The position numbers and the translations under genes are program-made. The notes beneath the pieces are model-generated. The model worked only from the letters and a program-made list of their open reading frames with translations, had not been told where the DNA came from and did no database searches. A stretch of 16,789 nucleotides of DNA from CAZTHM01 sp041946825 (GTDB lineage Bacteria > Acidobacteriota > Terriglobia > UBA7540): contig JBHGBD010000051.1 of the NCBI GenBank assembly GCA_041946825.1, positions 1-16,789 of the forward strand, written 5' to 3'. This document shows, in pieces, positions 1 through 6,968 of this stretch (within the stretch, counting starts at the first letter, position 1; each line of letters starts with the position of its first letter).

Positions 1-1
1 T

Positions 2-77
2 GGGCCTGTGGCGCAGTTGGGAGCGCGCATGACTGGCAGTCATGAGGTCGAGGGTTCGAACCCCTCCAGGTCCACCA
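2..77 (+). tRNA. tRNA-Ala, anticodon GGC (CCA encoded)
   Basis: A full cloverleaf can be drawn. The acceptor is GGGCCTG (2-8) with CAGGTCC (67-73), the D stem GCGC (11-14) with GCGC (23-26), the anticodon stem CATGA/TCATG around loop CTGGCAG (33-39), and the T stem GAGGG/CCCTC around TTCGAAC. The anticodon GGC at 35-37 reads GCC (Ala). The acceptor stem holds a G3:U70 wobble, the known identity pair recognised by AlaRS, which independently supports Ala. Discriminator A74 is followed by a genomically encoded CCA (75-77). The promoter lies outside the window. Confidence 0.97.
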
Positions 78-263
78 ACTGATCGCGGTCGTCGTTCGAA
101 TCAGCAGAGCATTTCTGGGTGGGGGAAAGATCCGCCATCGCTATCCGGCGGGTTGGCGAAATCTGCCTCGATAAGACTCCGTGTTCTAAAAGCACCCGCG
201 GTAGCGGCTACCCAGCCTGTCGGTCGCCGGCGGGCTGCCGAATGGGCTGGACGGCTCTTTTCG

Positions 264-310
264 GCGGCGGGCATTTCGCGGTCGCCCGAGCTCCTGCCCG
301 CCGCTTTTTT
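264..310 (+). terminator. Rho-independent terminator ending a structured non-coding stretch
   Basis: GCGGCGGGCA (264-273) pairs perfectly with TGCCCGCCGC (295-304) and six T follow directly (305-310). The 21-nt loop is longer than usual. The sequence before it also folds: GGTAG-CGG-CTACC near 200-212, and CCAGCC with GGCTGG near 213-250, with an inner CGG/CCG pair. The hairpin could end the tRNA-Ala transcript, which finishes about 185 nt upstream, or a small RNA lying between them. I see no clear promoter between 78 and 185. Confidence 0.6.
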
Positions 311-604
311 CCATTTCGACTTGGTTATATGCAAGACGGGTGGAAAGGGCCTCGCAGCGGACATTGAGTCGGACTACCCAAACATCCTATTATGGCAAAC
401 ATCTTTGACGCAAACACTCCGGAATATTATTGAGCTCAAAAGAGTTAACAGGACCACCGGAATCTTTTGGAGAACGCCAGTTAACCCCAGAACAGGCAAA
501 TTGTCTGTACCGTCTTCCCCCGAAGATAGCGCGTTGAGCGAAGAGTCAGAGTTACTCGGCCGTGGCAAAGCTCGCCTGCTCGTTTCGACGGACCTGGAAC
601 CAAG
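311..604. other. Spacer without a convincing gene; possible fossil reading frame
   Basis: No intact gene with a start, a ribosome binding site and protein-like composition is visible here. A short frame from ATG at 392 reads MANIFDANTPEYY and then stops at 431-433. Protein-like stretches continue in other frames (ELKRVNRTTG after a frame change, then PEQANCLYRLPPKIAR), which would fit a small gene broken by frameshifts. Nothing I recognise matches, so this is only a possibility. Confidence 0.25.
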
Positions 605-892
605 CTAAGGGTAGCGGCCGACTGCCGCTCCGCCGATTCGGAAAGCAAAGACCAACCCCACGAGGAGCAGCGCAACATAGAACCAGTCACCACCATGCCA
701 GAGGATGTGGAGAACTGAGACCGCCACCAGACCCAGGTTGGCGACGCAAAACGCCGCCCCGAGAACTCTTCCCACACGCCGGAGGTTTTGTGACTTGGTT
801 CCCAGGATTCGCCACGAGACACTCGACGCGATGACGTTCGCGACCACCACCCCTATGACGTAGGCGCCATAGCGCAGAGTGTCAGCATTCAT
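605..892 (-). CDS. Small three-helix integral membrane protein, function unknown
   Basis: The reading frame encodes 95 aa from the ATG at 892 (MNADTLRYGAYVIG). A longer version from a TTG at 922 would add ten polar residues and is less likely. Three hydrophobic segments are visible: about residues 8-28, 43-63 and 70-88. They are separated by a basic loop (RILGTKSQNLRRVGR) and a short WHGGDW turn, so the protein is probably an inner-membrane protein with the basic loop inside. No catalytic or transport motif is visible. It is transcribed divergently from the SDR gene starting at 997, with about 100 bp between them. The ribosome binding site is weak (TGGAA). I do not recognise the family; the regular hydrophobic pattern is the main argument that it is real. 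Confidence 0.6.
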   Translation of the reverse strand: MNADTLRYGAYVIGVVVANVIASSVSWRILGTKSQNLRRVGRVLGAAFCVANLGLVAVSVLHILWHGGDWFYVALLLVGLVFAFRIGGAAVGRYP

Positions 893-996
893 GGGGATTC
901 CACGCCGCTCGCATGTTACCAAAGAGCCGCAGCAAGACCAAGGAAGTCTGAAAACCCGAGCGATTCTCTCACATCCAATCTGCTTGGGGGGTGATC

Positions 997-1938
997 ATGA
1001 AGATCTTCATAGCCGGAGCGACGGGTGTTCTGGGACGACGTCTGATCAAGGAGTTTCGAACGCGGGGACACTCGGTGATTGGGCTGGCACGCAGTGACGC
1101 CAACGAGCGGACGATCCAAGCGCTGGGCGGCGAGCCGCGGCGAGCTGACCTGTTCGACTCCGACTCGCTTGCGCGAGCGGCCGAGGGTTCGGAAGTGGTC
1201 ATTCACTCCGCGACGGCCATTCCCACGCAGGTGAAGACGACGCCGGCGGATTGGGCTATGAACGACCGCATCCGGCGCGACGGAACAAAGGCTCTCGCCC
1301 GCTGCGCCGAATTGATCGGAGCGCGGCTCTACCTTCAGCAAAGCATCGTATGGGTGGCGCGGCCACATGACCCGTCCACGTTCGACGAGGAGTCACCCAT
1401 CGTCCCGCGCCCCCTCTACCAATCGGCCGCGGACAGTGAGCTGATTGCTCGCGAAGCCGGAGCGCGTGCCGGCTTCACGACCGCGATCCTGCGGTGCGGG
1501 GCGTTCTATTCCGCCGACGCCGCTCACACCCGGATGATGGGCGAGCAATTAACGAAGCGGAAATTTCCGATCATCGGAAAGGGCGACGCCGTGTGGTCGA
1601 ATATTCACGCCGACGACGCCGCAAGCGCCTTCGTCGCCGCGACTGAGTCCGCGAAGCCCGGCCTGTGGCACGTCGTGGACGATCAGCCTGCGACCATCGC
1701 GGAAGTATTGAATTACATGGCGCGGGCTCTTGGGGCGCCGCCGCCCCGGCACGTGCCACGATGGGTCGCCGCGCTGCTCGCGGGAAAAGGAGCCGTGGAA
1801 TTCCTGACGGCTTCAACGCGAACCACCAATGCAAAGATCCGCCGCGACCTTGGCTGGGCGCCGCGATTTCCGTCCTTCACGTCAGGAGTGGACCAGGTGG
1901 TTACGGAATGGCGAGCGGAGGGATTTCCGCGCAAGTAG
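997..1938 (+). CDS. NAD(P)-dependent epimerase/dehydratase-type protein (atypical SDR)
   Basis: The protein has 313 aa and a Rossmann fold. The N-terminus MKIFIAGATGVLG carries the GxxGxxG nucleotide-binding motif (residues 7-13) after the first beta strand, and an acidic residue in DLFD follows near 51-54. The segment WSNIHADDAASAF (200-212) is the usual substrate-side motif of extended and atypical SDRs. The active-site tyrosine appears to be Y141 (PLYQSAADSE), but the lysine expected four residues later is alanine, so the classical YxxxK pair is incomplete. Binding without classical dehydrogenase chemistry is possible. The start at 997 is preferred because TTGGGGGGTGATC just upstream is close to the 16S anti-SD complement; a GTG at 991 in the same frame overlaps that site. 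The substrate cannot be told. It converges on the AAA+ gene ending at 1987. Confidence 0.88.
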   Translation: MKIFIAGATGVLGRRLIKEFRTRGHSVIGLARSDANERTIQALGGEPRRADLFDSDSLARAAEGSEVVIHSATAIPTQVKTTPADWAMNDRIRRDGTKALARCAELIGARLYLQQSIVWVARPHDPSTFDEESPIVPRPLYQSAADSELIAREAGARAGFTTAILRCGAFYSADAAHTRMMGEQLTKRKFPIIGKGDAVWSNIHADDAASAFVAATESAKPGLWHVVDDQPATIAEVLNYMARALGAPPPRHVPRWVAALLAGKGAVEFLTASTRTTNAKIRRDLGWAPRFPSFTSGVDQVVTEWRAEGFPRK

Positions 1939-1968
1939 GCCGGCGGGGGGCAATCCAGTTGCGGCCTA
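1936..1968. terminator. Weak inverted repeat between convergent genes
   Basis: TAGGCCG (1936-1942, starting inside the SDR stop codon) pairs with CGGCCTA (1962-1968) around a 19-nt loop rich in G. No T run follows on either strand, so it is not a classical terminator. Its place between two convergent genes is the main reason to suspect a transcription-ending role. Confidence 0.3.
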
Positions 1969-1986
1969 TTCGATGTGAAGCGGCCG

Positions 1987-3144
1987 CTACGGCTCCCGCG
2001 AGGCGCGACGCGCCAGGGCCCGCGTGGCGCCGGCACGGTGGCTCGCAACCGGGGCCAGCGCCGTCTCCTCGCCGGGGGCGTTCGCAACGGTGCCGACGAG
2101 AGCGCCCTGGTGCTCCTTCAAAAAGATCAGCTTCTCGATCCCGTTGTCAAAGTCCACGGTAATCAGGTCGCCGAGCTCAATCTGATGAGTCGCCAGCAGG
2201 TTTGACATCGGAAAAACGAGGTGGCGTTCAATGGCGCGTTTCAGATGGCGGGCGCCGAATTTCGGGTCGGTGCCCTCACGGAGGAGGAAATCCCGCGCCG
2301 GCACCGTGCACTTGAAGACGAACTGGTTGCCGCTGGCGGTCATGATGCGCTCCTGCACGCGGCCAAGCTCGATATCGAGGATCTGCTCGAGATGGTTGTG
2401 CTGCAGCGCGCGGAAGACAATCACCTTGTCGATACGGTTCATGAACTCCGGCGAAAACTTTCGCCGCGCAGCTTCTGAGGCGACGCGGTAAATCTTCTGA
2501 TCCAGCCCCTCCGAGTCGTCATGTGATCCGTTAGAGAAACCAATCCCCCCCGTCATCAGGCTGCTCACCTCGTGCGAACCGAGGTTGGAGGTGAGGAAGA
2601 TGAACGTGTGCGAAAAGTCCACGCGCCGGTTGTCACCGAGCGTCAGCGTCCCTTTGTCGAGGATCCCGAGCAGAAGCTGCCATAAAGCGTCCGAAGCTTT
2701 CTCGATCTCATCGAAGAGCACGAGCGAGACCTTGACCTTTTCGTTGTGATGCTCTTCGAGAACCTCCTGCGTGATGAGCGGCTGGGTTTCGCGGTGGCCA
2801 AGATAGCCCGGCGGCGAGCCGATCAGCTTGGCGATTTCGTGGCTGTGCTGGAACTCGGCGCAGTCCACCTTGACGACGGCACGGATATCGCCCAGGAGGG
2901 TTTCCGCCGCCGCTTCGACGAGGCGCGTTTTGCCGGAGCCCGTGGGCCCAAGCAGGAGCAGGTTGACCAGCGGCCGGCCAGGGGCCGCCAGCCCGGCGAG
3001 GTAGACCTGGTAGATTCGCGCCAGGCTCGTGACGGCCCGGTCCTGGCCCACCACGCGCCGGCGCAGGCCGGCCTCAAAGTCGCGCACCTCGGGACTGTTC
3101 AGTGTCGGATCGAGCAGTGTCTGTCGCGTCGCCATTGTAGCCAT
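1987..3144 (-). CDS. AAA+ ATPase, single ClpA/ClpB D2-type module
   Basis: The protein has 385 aa and one complete Clp/Hsp100 class AAA+ module. It shows a short N-terminal helix with GQDRAV (33-38), Walker A GPTGSGKT (66-73), pore loop GSPPGYLG (109-116, Tyr113), Walker B VLFDEIEKA (142-150), sensor 1 TSN (185-187), the arginine finger in FMNRID (Arg237), and sensor 2 GAR (297-299) in a ClpB D2-small-like C-terminal domain. ClpA, ClpB and ClpC carry two such modules plus an N-domain; this has one and neither the N-domain nor a ClpB middle coiled coil. The C-terminal 40 residues are Ala/Arg rich. I see no ClpP-binding IGF/LGF loop, so coupling to a protease is unsupported. The start at 3144 has a strong site (GGAGGGAGGA) 5 nt upstream. 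It lies 18 bp behind the small gene ending at 3163 and is surely cotranscribed with it. The likely role is remodelling or unfolding a partner protein; the target is unknown. Confidence 0.85.
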   Translation of the reverse strand: MATMATRQTLLDPTLNSPEVRDFEAGLRRRVVGQDRAVTSLARIYQVYLAGLAAPGRPLVNLLLLGPTGSGKTRLVEAAAETLLGDIRAVVKVDCAEFQHSHEIAKLIGSPPGYLGHRETQPLITQEVLEEHHNEKVKVSLVLFDEIEKASDALWQLLLGILDKGTLTLGDNRRVDFSHTFIFLTSNLGSHEVSSLMTGGIGFSNGSHDDSEGLDQKIYRVASEAARRKFSPEFMNRIDKVIVFRALQHNHLEQILDIELGRVQERIMTASGNQFVFKCTVPARDFLLREGTDPKFGARHLKRAIERHLVFPMSNLLATHQIELGDLITVDFDNGIEKLIFLKEHQGALVGTVANAPGEETALAPVASHRAGATRALARRASREP

Positions 3145-3162
3145 CGTGGTCCTCCCTCCGCC

Positions 3163-3585
3163 CTAATGTTTGTAAGGCGGAGCACCTCCCTTGCGGAGCT
3201 GTGCCAGCTTGACGTCCAGGGTGCCCCGGAGCAGCTTCAGCCCGGAGACCAGTTGTGCCGTGAGCTCTCGATCTTGTGTCAGTTCCAGGACAGGCAGGTG
3301 TAAGTCCGCGATGTCGAAATGAAGATTACGAACCGATGAGAGCAGATCTTTGAGGTATTGCGCGTCGTTTTGGAAAGGCTGAACAAGTTCGTGGCCGGCT
3401 CGTTCTTTCAGCTCTTTCCAGTCCACGCGCACGAAAGGATGTTTGGAGGAAACGCCTTCGATCACTTCATCGGAGATGCGGGGGCGGCGCCCCAGGCAGG
3501 CCAGGTGCAGTTGCCGCACGCGGCCTTTCTTGCGCACGCTGTGCACCAGGTAATAAGAGTTTCCGCGTTTGCGGATGAAAGCCAT
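3163..3585 (-). CDS. Small protein with basic beta-rich N-terminus, partner of the AAA+ ATPase
   Basis: The product has 140 aa from the ATG at 3585, which has GGAGGG 8 nt upstream. The frame is open further upstream to 3795, but that extension has no site and crosses the palindrome and AT-rich promoter region, so I reject it. Residues 1-33 (MAFIRKRGNSYYLVHSVRKKGRVRQ) look like a three-stranded basic sheet of the kind seen in integrase arm-binding domains and at the start of some transposases, suggesting nucleic-acid contact. Residues 34-75 are mixed, with HPFVRVDWKELKE. Residues 80-130 predict amphipathic helices ending in leucine-spaced LKLLRGTLDVKLAQLRKGG, which could mediate self-association or docking to the ATPase. 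I do not know the family. Tight linkage to the ClpB-D2-like gene implies a shared function, perhaps adaptor or substrate. Confidence 0.7.
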   Translation of the reverse strand: MAFIRKRGNSYYLVHSVRKKGRVRQLHLACLGRRPRISDEVIEGVSSKHPFVRVDWKELKERAGHELVQPFQNDAQYLKDLLSSVRNLHFDIADLHLPVLELTQDRELTAQLVSGLKLLRGTLDVKLAQLRKGGAPPYKH

Positions 3586-3608
3586 GTGCCTAGCCCTCCG
3601 CAACCTTC

Positions 3609-3630
3609 GTAGTGGAAATTGTTCCACTAC
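3609..3630. promoter_or_regulatory. Perfect palindrome, probable operator
   Basis: GTAGTGGAA (3609-3617) and TTCCACTAC (3622-3630) are exact reverse complements separated by ATTG, a 22-bp dyad with no mismatch in either arm. It sits 24 bp upstream of the start codon of the small gene at 3585 and overlaps the best -10 candidate of that unit. No T run follows and the spacer is only 4 nt, so a dimeric repressor site is more likely than a terminator. The regulator is not in this window as far as I can tell. Confidence 0.6.
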
Positions 3631-3647
3631 ACACTCAATAGATGCAA
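3618..3647 (-). promoter_or_regulatory. Candidate promoter for the small gene and AAA+ unit
   Basis: On the minus strand TTGCAT (3647-3642) and AACAAT (3623-3618) are separated by 18 bp and preceded by an AT-rich tract (3650-3680). The match to TTGACA/TATAAT is only partial (3 of 6 and 4 of 6). The -10 falls inside the palindrome, so a bound protein would block it. Confidence 0.35.
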
Positions 3648-4106
3648 GGGAAAAATATTTGTTGCCTCCATAAGTTATTTTTCTCGCTGCCCCCCTCGGA
3701 GCCGCCTTCGCTCTCACTCGCATCCAACAAGGAGTGAGATGTGTGTGCCCTTCGAGGGGGCACGCGTGTTCAAACGCCTGGCCATCGCCTGCCATGCAAT
3801 GCCAGCGTGGATGCGCTGCTTGCCAGCGGCAAGCCGCCCAAGCCCGCGCTCACGTCCAGTTTTCGCAGTCTCGCCCTGAGTCTCGGCTTTCAGTCTCCGA
3901 GCCTCTGGCTGATGAATATCATCCCGAGCATTGCGTTGACCATAGGCCGGACGTACGAGTACTTTGGTGCCAGGCCGGGAGGTGTAACCGGCGGAGGTCT
4001 CCCGTGTTCCTGAGAACAAAAGTCCCCTCGGTCCAAATGTGCAGAGATAGGGAGAGACAATTACGACTTCGCTTGGCGAATTACGGGGCCCGCAAAAACC
4101 ACGTGC
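3631..4106. other. Long intergenic stretch with nested inverted repeats, no accepted gene
   Basis: The stretch starts AT-rich (3631-3680). It then contains a nested fold: an outer arm TGCCCCCCTCG (3688-3698) facing CGAGGGGGCA (3753-3762) with one extra C, and an inner arm CTCACTC (3713-3719) facing GAGTGAG (3732-3738). A second compact hairpin is GCTTGCC-AGC-GGCAAGC (3818-3834). A 90-aa plus-strand frame (3741-4013) exists but its composition is unconvincing and no ribosome binding site precedes it. AGTCTC occurs three times near 3870-3900. The part nearest ilvE (4014-4187) holds its promoter region. Confidence 0.4.
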
Positions 4107-4112
4107 TATAAT
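4107..4112 (+). promoter_or_regulatory. -10 element upstream of ilvE
   Basis: A perfect TATAAT lies 75 bp upstream of the ilvE start. The best upstream element, TTACGG at 4081-4086, is 20 bp away and poor, so either the -35 is weak or an activator is used. Confidence 0.45.
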
Positions 4113-4187
4113 TTTGGTCGTGGCCCGGTCAGCGGAATGTAGCAAGAATCGACCCGGCACTGAATTGATGATCTCGGAGAGGAACTC

Positions 4188-5132
4188 ATGTCCATCGCAT
4201 ACTACGAACAGGTCTGGCACAACGGAAAATTCGTTCCCTGGAACGACGCCACGATTCATGTGGCCTCGCACGTCGTCAGCTACGCCTCGTGCCTGTTCGA
4301 AGGCATCCGCTGCTATGACACTCCGCACGGCCCCGCCATTTTCCGGCTGAACGAGCACACCGACCGGCTGGTGAATTCCGCCAAGATTTACCGCATGGAA
4401 CTCGAGTATTCGCGCGAGCAACTCCAGCAGGCGATGATCGAACTGGTGCGCGTGAACAAAGCGCCGCACTGCTACATCCGCCCGGTGGTTTTCCGCGGCT
4501 ACGGTGAAGTCGGTGTCAGCCCGCTCAAGAATCCCATCGAGGTTTACCTCCTCGCATGGCAGTGGGGGAAGTATCTCGGCGCCGAAGCGCTGGCGAATGG
4601 CGTGGACGTGTGCGTCTCATCGTGGCATCGCATGGCGCCCAACACCATGCCCGCCATGGCCAAGGCCGCGTCGAATTACATGAACGCCCAGCTCATCAAG
4701 ATGGAAGCCATCACCAACGGCTACGTCGAAGGCATCGCGCTCGACCACGCCGGACAAATCAGCGAAGGCAGCGGTGAGAATATCTTCGTGGTGAAGGACG
4801 GCAAGATCTTCACGCCGCCGCTTGCTTCTTCAGTCCTTCCCGGGATCACACGCGATTCGGTTATCACGCTGGCGCGCGAACTCGGCTTCACGCTCATCGA
4901 GCAGGCTCTGGCGCGCGAAATCCTCTACATCGCCGACGAGGTTTTTTTCTCCGGCACGGCGGCGGAGATCACTCCCATTCGCTCGGTAGACCGTATCGTG
5001 GTCGGCAAGGGCAAGCCGGGACCCATCACCAAACAACTTCAGGAGCGGTTCCTCTCCGTCGTCGAAGGCCGCGCCGAAGACAAATACGGCTGGCTGACAT
5101 TGTGCGCGCAACCTGTCGCGGCAAGCAGGTGA
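4188..5132 (+). CDS. ilvE: Branched-chain amino acid aminotransferase
   Basis: The product is 314 aa, the usual length of a bacterial IlvE (fold-type IV PLP enzyme). It transfers the amino group between glutamate and the keto acids of Leu, Ile and Val, the last step of their synthesis, in the cytosol. FEGIRCYDTPHGPAIFRLNEHTDRL (38-62) is the family start motif. Lys159 in MPAMAKAASNY fits the Schiff-base lysine (Lys160 in E. coli). Glu193 in ISEGSGENIF fits the residue that contacts the PLP ring nitrogen, and SGTAAEITPIRSVD (255-268) forms the phosphate side of the pocket. The start ATG has GGAGAGGAA about 6 nt upstream. No other ilv or leu genes are nearby, so it seems to be a single transcription unit. 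The last 15 residues are variable tail. Confidence 0.95.
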   Translation: MSIAYYEQVWHNGKFVPWNDATIHVASHVVSYASCLFEGIRCYDTPHGPAIFRLNEHTDRLVNSAKIYRMELEYSREQLQQAMIELVRVNKAPHCYIRPVVFRGYGEVGVSPLKNPIEVYLLAWQWGKYLGAEALANGVDVCVSSWHRMAPNTMPAMAKAASNYMNAQLIKMEAITNGYVEGIALDHAGQISEGSGENIFVVKDGKIFTPPLASSVLPGITRDSVITLARELGFTLIEQALAREILYIADEVFFSGTAAEITPIRSVDRIVVGKGKPGPITKQLQERFLSVVEGRAEDKYGWLTLCAQPVAASR

Positions 5133-5177
5133 AAGGTAGTCGCCTGTAGCCAGTGCCAGTTGCCCGAAACAGGTTGC
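5108..5177 (+). repeat. Inverted repeat across the ilvE stop codon
   Basis: GCAACCTGT (5108-5116) and ACAGGTTGC (5169-5177) are exact reverse complements 52 nt apart, and GTTTTT follows at 5183-5188. The long loop and the 6-nt gap before the T run make it a poor textbook terminator, but it is the only candidate at the end of ilvE. Confidence 0.3.
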
Positions 5178-5199
5178 AAGAGGTTTTTGATTGGCCTCG

Positions 5200-5234
5200 A
5201 TTCACAATTCACCATTCTGGCTTCTGAATTCTGC
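5200..5234. repeat. Degenerate heptanucleotide tandem repeat between ilvE and pilT
   Basis: The stretch parses into five consecutive 7-mers: ATTCACA, ATTCACC, ATTCTGG, CTTCTGA, ATTCTGC. Neighbouring units share an NTTC start. It lies just before the pilT promoter and is one of several 7-base-period tracts in spacers of this window. Confidence 0.5.
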
Positions 5235-5243
5235 TCTCTTCCT

Positions 5244-5272
5244 TTGACACTCGCGCCTTGCTGTGTTAGCTT
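5244..5272 (+). promoter_or_regulatory. Sigma70-type promoter of pilT
   Basis: A consensus TTGACA (5244-5249) is followed after exactly 17 bp by TAGCTT (5267-5272). The -10 is weak, but a TG one base before it (TGTTAG) makes it an extended -10. It lies about 40 bp upstream of the pilT start and probably drives pilT-recX and possibly alaS. Confidence 0.65.
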
Positions 5273-5311
5273 TTCGTGCAAGTCAGGCAAGGATCCCAGC
5301 GAGGTTAGGTT

Positions 5312-6448
5312 ATGACCATTGACGAACTGCTGCGGACGGCTTGTGAGAACAAGTCCTCGGACTTGCACCTGAAGGTGGGCAACTACCCTTACGTGCGCGT
5401 CGATGGCGAACTGCGCCCGCTCTCGCAATATGCGCGAGTCTCCAGCGAAGACATGCTGAACATGGCGTTCAGCATCATGACCAACCGGCAGAAGCAGAAG
5501 TTCAAGGAAAACACCGAACTCGACATGGCGTACGGCGTGGCGGGCCTGGGGCGCTTCCGCGTCAACGTCTTCCAGCAGCGTGGCAATGTGGGCATGGTGC
5601 TGCGCGTCATTCCGACTAAGATCCGCACGCTCGAGGAACTTTACATGCCCAAGGTGATCGACAAGATCTGCGAGGAGCAGCGCGGCATCGTGCTGGTGAC
5701 CGGAACGACCGGCAGCGGCAAGTCCACGACCTTGGCTGCCATGATCGACCGCATCAACTCGACGCGCACTGACCACATCATCACCATCGAAGACCCCATC
5801 GAGTTCCTGCATCGCGATAAGAAAGGATTCGTCAACCAGCGCGAAGTTGAGGTCGATACCCCGAGTTTCGGCTCGGCCTTGCGCGCCGCCCTGCGTCAGG
5901 ACCCCGATGTGATCCTGGTGGGCGAAATGCGCGACCTCGAGACGATTCAGACTGCCCTGCTCGCCGCCGAAACCGGCCACCTGGTTTTCTCCACCTTGCA
6001 CACTCTGGACGCCACGGAAACCATTCAGCGTATCATCGCCGTTTTTCCGCCGCCCGAGCAGAAACAGATCCGCCTGCAGATGGCAACCACGCTGCGCGCC
6101 GTCATCTCCCAGCGCCTGGTGCGCAAGTCCGACGGCATCGGGCGCGTGCCAGCCGTGGAAGTCTTAATCGCCACGGAATACATTCGCGATTGCGTGATCA
6201 ACCCCGAGAAGACCCGGCTGATTCACGACGCCATCGCCGCCGGCGTCTCGCAATACGGGATGCAGACATTCGATCAGTCGCTCTACGACCTCTACACGCA
6301 GGGCCTGATCACGCTGGAAGAGGCGCTCCTCAACTCGTCCAATCCCGACGAGTTCAAGCTGCGTATCGCCGGCATTCGCTCGACCGCCGACGCAGCGCGC
6401 GAGGAGATGGAACGCTCCAGCCAGACCGACCGCTTTGCCAAGAGATAA
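5312..6448 (+). CDS. pilT: Type IV pilus retraction ATPase PilT
   Basis: The product is 378 aa, a secretion-superfamily hexameric ATPase that depolymerises type IV pili at the inner-membrane base and so powers twitching motility and DNA uptake. It has an N-terminal PAS-like domain with SDLHLKVG (16-23), Walker A GTTGSGKST (131-139), the Asp box ITIEDPIEF (157-165), Walker B RQDPDVILVGEMRD (195-208) and the His box STLHT (227-231). The C-terminal domain follows, with GMQTFDQSLYDLYTQGLITLEEAL. The length and absence of an N-terminal PilB extension separate it from the extension ATPase; PilU is less likely but not excluded. No other pil genes are in the window. GAGG stands 7 nt before the ATG. 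Its last 14 bases overlap recX. Confidence 0.95.
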   Translation: MTIDELLRTACENKSSDLHLKVGNYPYVRVDGELRPLSQYARVSSEDMLNMAFSIMTNRQKQKFKENTELDMAYGVAGLGRFRVNVFQQRGNVGMVLRVIPTKIRTLEELYMPKVIDKICEEQRGIVLVTGTTGSGKSTTLAAMIDRINSTRTDHIITIEDPIEFLHRDKKGFVNQREVEVDTPSFGSALRAALRQDPDVILVGEMRDLETIQTALLAAETGHLVFSTLHTLDATETIQRIIAVFPPPEQKQIRLQMATTLRAVISQRLVRKSDGIGRVPAVEVLIATEYIRDCVINPEKTRLIHDAIAAGVSQYGMQTFDQSLYDLYTQGLITLEEALLNSSNPDEFKLRIAGIRSTADAAREEMERSSQTDRFAKR

Positions 6449-6968
6449 GCAGCCACCGAGGGAACCTTACTCCGTTGCCCTTCGCATGCTCGCCCGCCGC
6501 CCGTACTCGGTGGCGGAGCTGCGCCGCGCCCTGGAGCGCAAATTCCCCGGGAGCCCTGCCATCGCGGAAGCTATCGCGCGCCTGCGCGAGCTTGGCTACC
6601 TGGACGACAAGAAGTTCGCGGAGCACTACGCGTCCTCGCTGGCGCGCAACAAAGCCTTCGGGCGGCACCGCGTTCGGCGCGAATTGAAAGCCAAGCTCGT
6701 CAACTACAAGTTCATCGAGCCGGCCATCGAATCCGCTTACGAGGAAACCGACGAAAGCGGGCTCATCCAGAAAACGCTCGACCGGAAAATCCGGACGCTG
6801 CGCCTGCCTTTGACGCGGTCCAAATTCGCGTCCCTTTGTCAGAGTTTGCTGCGCCGCGGCTTTGCTGCGGATGCTATTATGAAAGCGGTGCGGTCGCGCT
6901 CCGAACTCAGACCCGTGGCCGACGATGTCAATCTGGCCGAGCTCCAAAGCGAGGAGGGACAAGGTTAA
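6435..6968 (+). CDS. recX: Regulatory protein RecX
   Basis: The product is 177 aa, all-helical, with the family pattern: YSVALRMLARRPYSVAELRRALERK (12-36), then IARLRELGYLDDKKFAEHYASSLARNKAFGRHRVRRELKAK, then a third repeat ending in LLRRGFAADAIMKAV. RecX binds RecA filaments and limits their activity. The start is set as TTG at 6435, inside the last codons of pilT: the next ATG (6486) would remove the first conserved helix, and no ATG or GTG in frame lies between. The overlap implies translational coupling to pilT. recA is absent here. The recX-alaS adjacency matches the recA-recX-alaS order of many bacteria, so this may be a remnant of that cluster. Confidence 0.88.
   Translation: MPRDKQPPREPYSVALRMLARRPYSVAELRRALERKFPGSPAIAEAIARLRELGYLDDKKFAEHYASSLARNKAFGRHRVRRELKAKLVNYKFIEPAIESAYEETDESGLIQKTLDRKIRTLRLPLTRSKFASLCQSLLRRGFAADAIMKAVRSRSELRPVADDVNLAELQSEEGQG

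Noticed and set aside
42..608. Long plus-strand open frame of 188 codons
   Set aside because: It starts inside tRNA-Ala and runs through the terminator region; composition is not protein-like and there is no ribosome binding site.
3613..3640. CRISPR or insertion-sequence end at the palindrome
   Set aside because: Only one copy is seen, there is no transposase next to it, and no regularly spaced repeats occur anywhere in the window.
3586..3795. Upstream extension of the small AAA+-partner gene
   Set aside because: The ATG at 3585 has a good ribosome binding site and a clean conserved-looking start; the extension crosses the palindrome and an AT-rich promoter-like tract.
3741..4013. 90-codon plus-strand frame in the spacer before ilvE
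   Set aside because: No ribosome binding site, low-complexity composition and overlap with inverted repeats; I see no family resemblance.
5039..6001. 320-codon minus-strand frame opposite ilvE and pilT
   Set aside because: Antisense shadow of strongly coding DNA; His/Glu/Leu-rich translation typical of such shadows.
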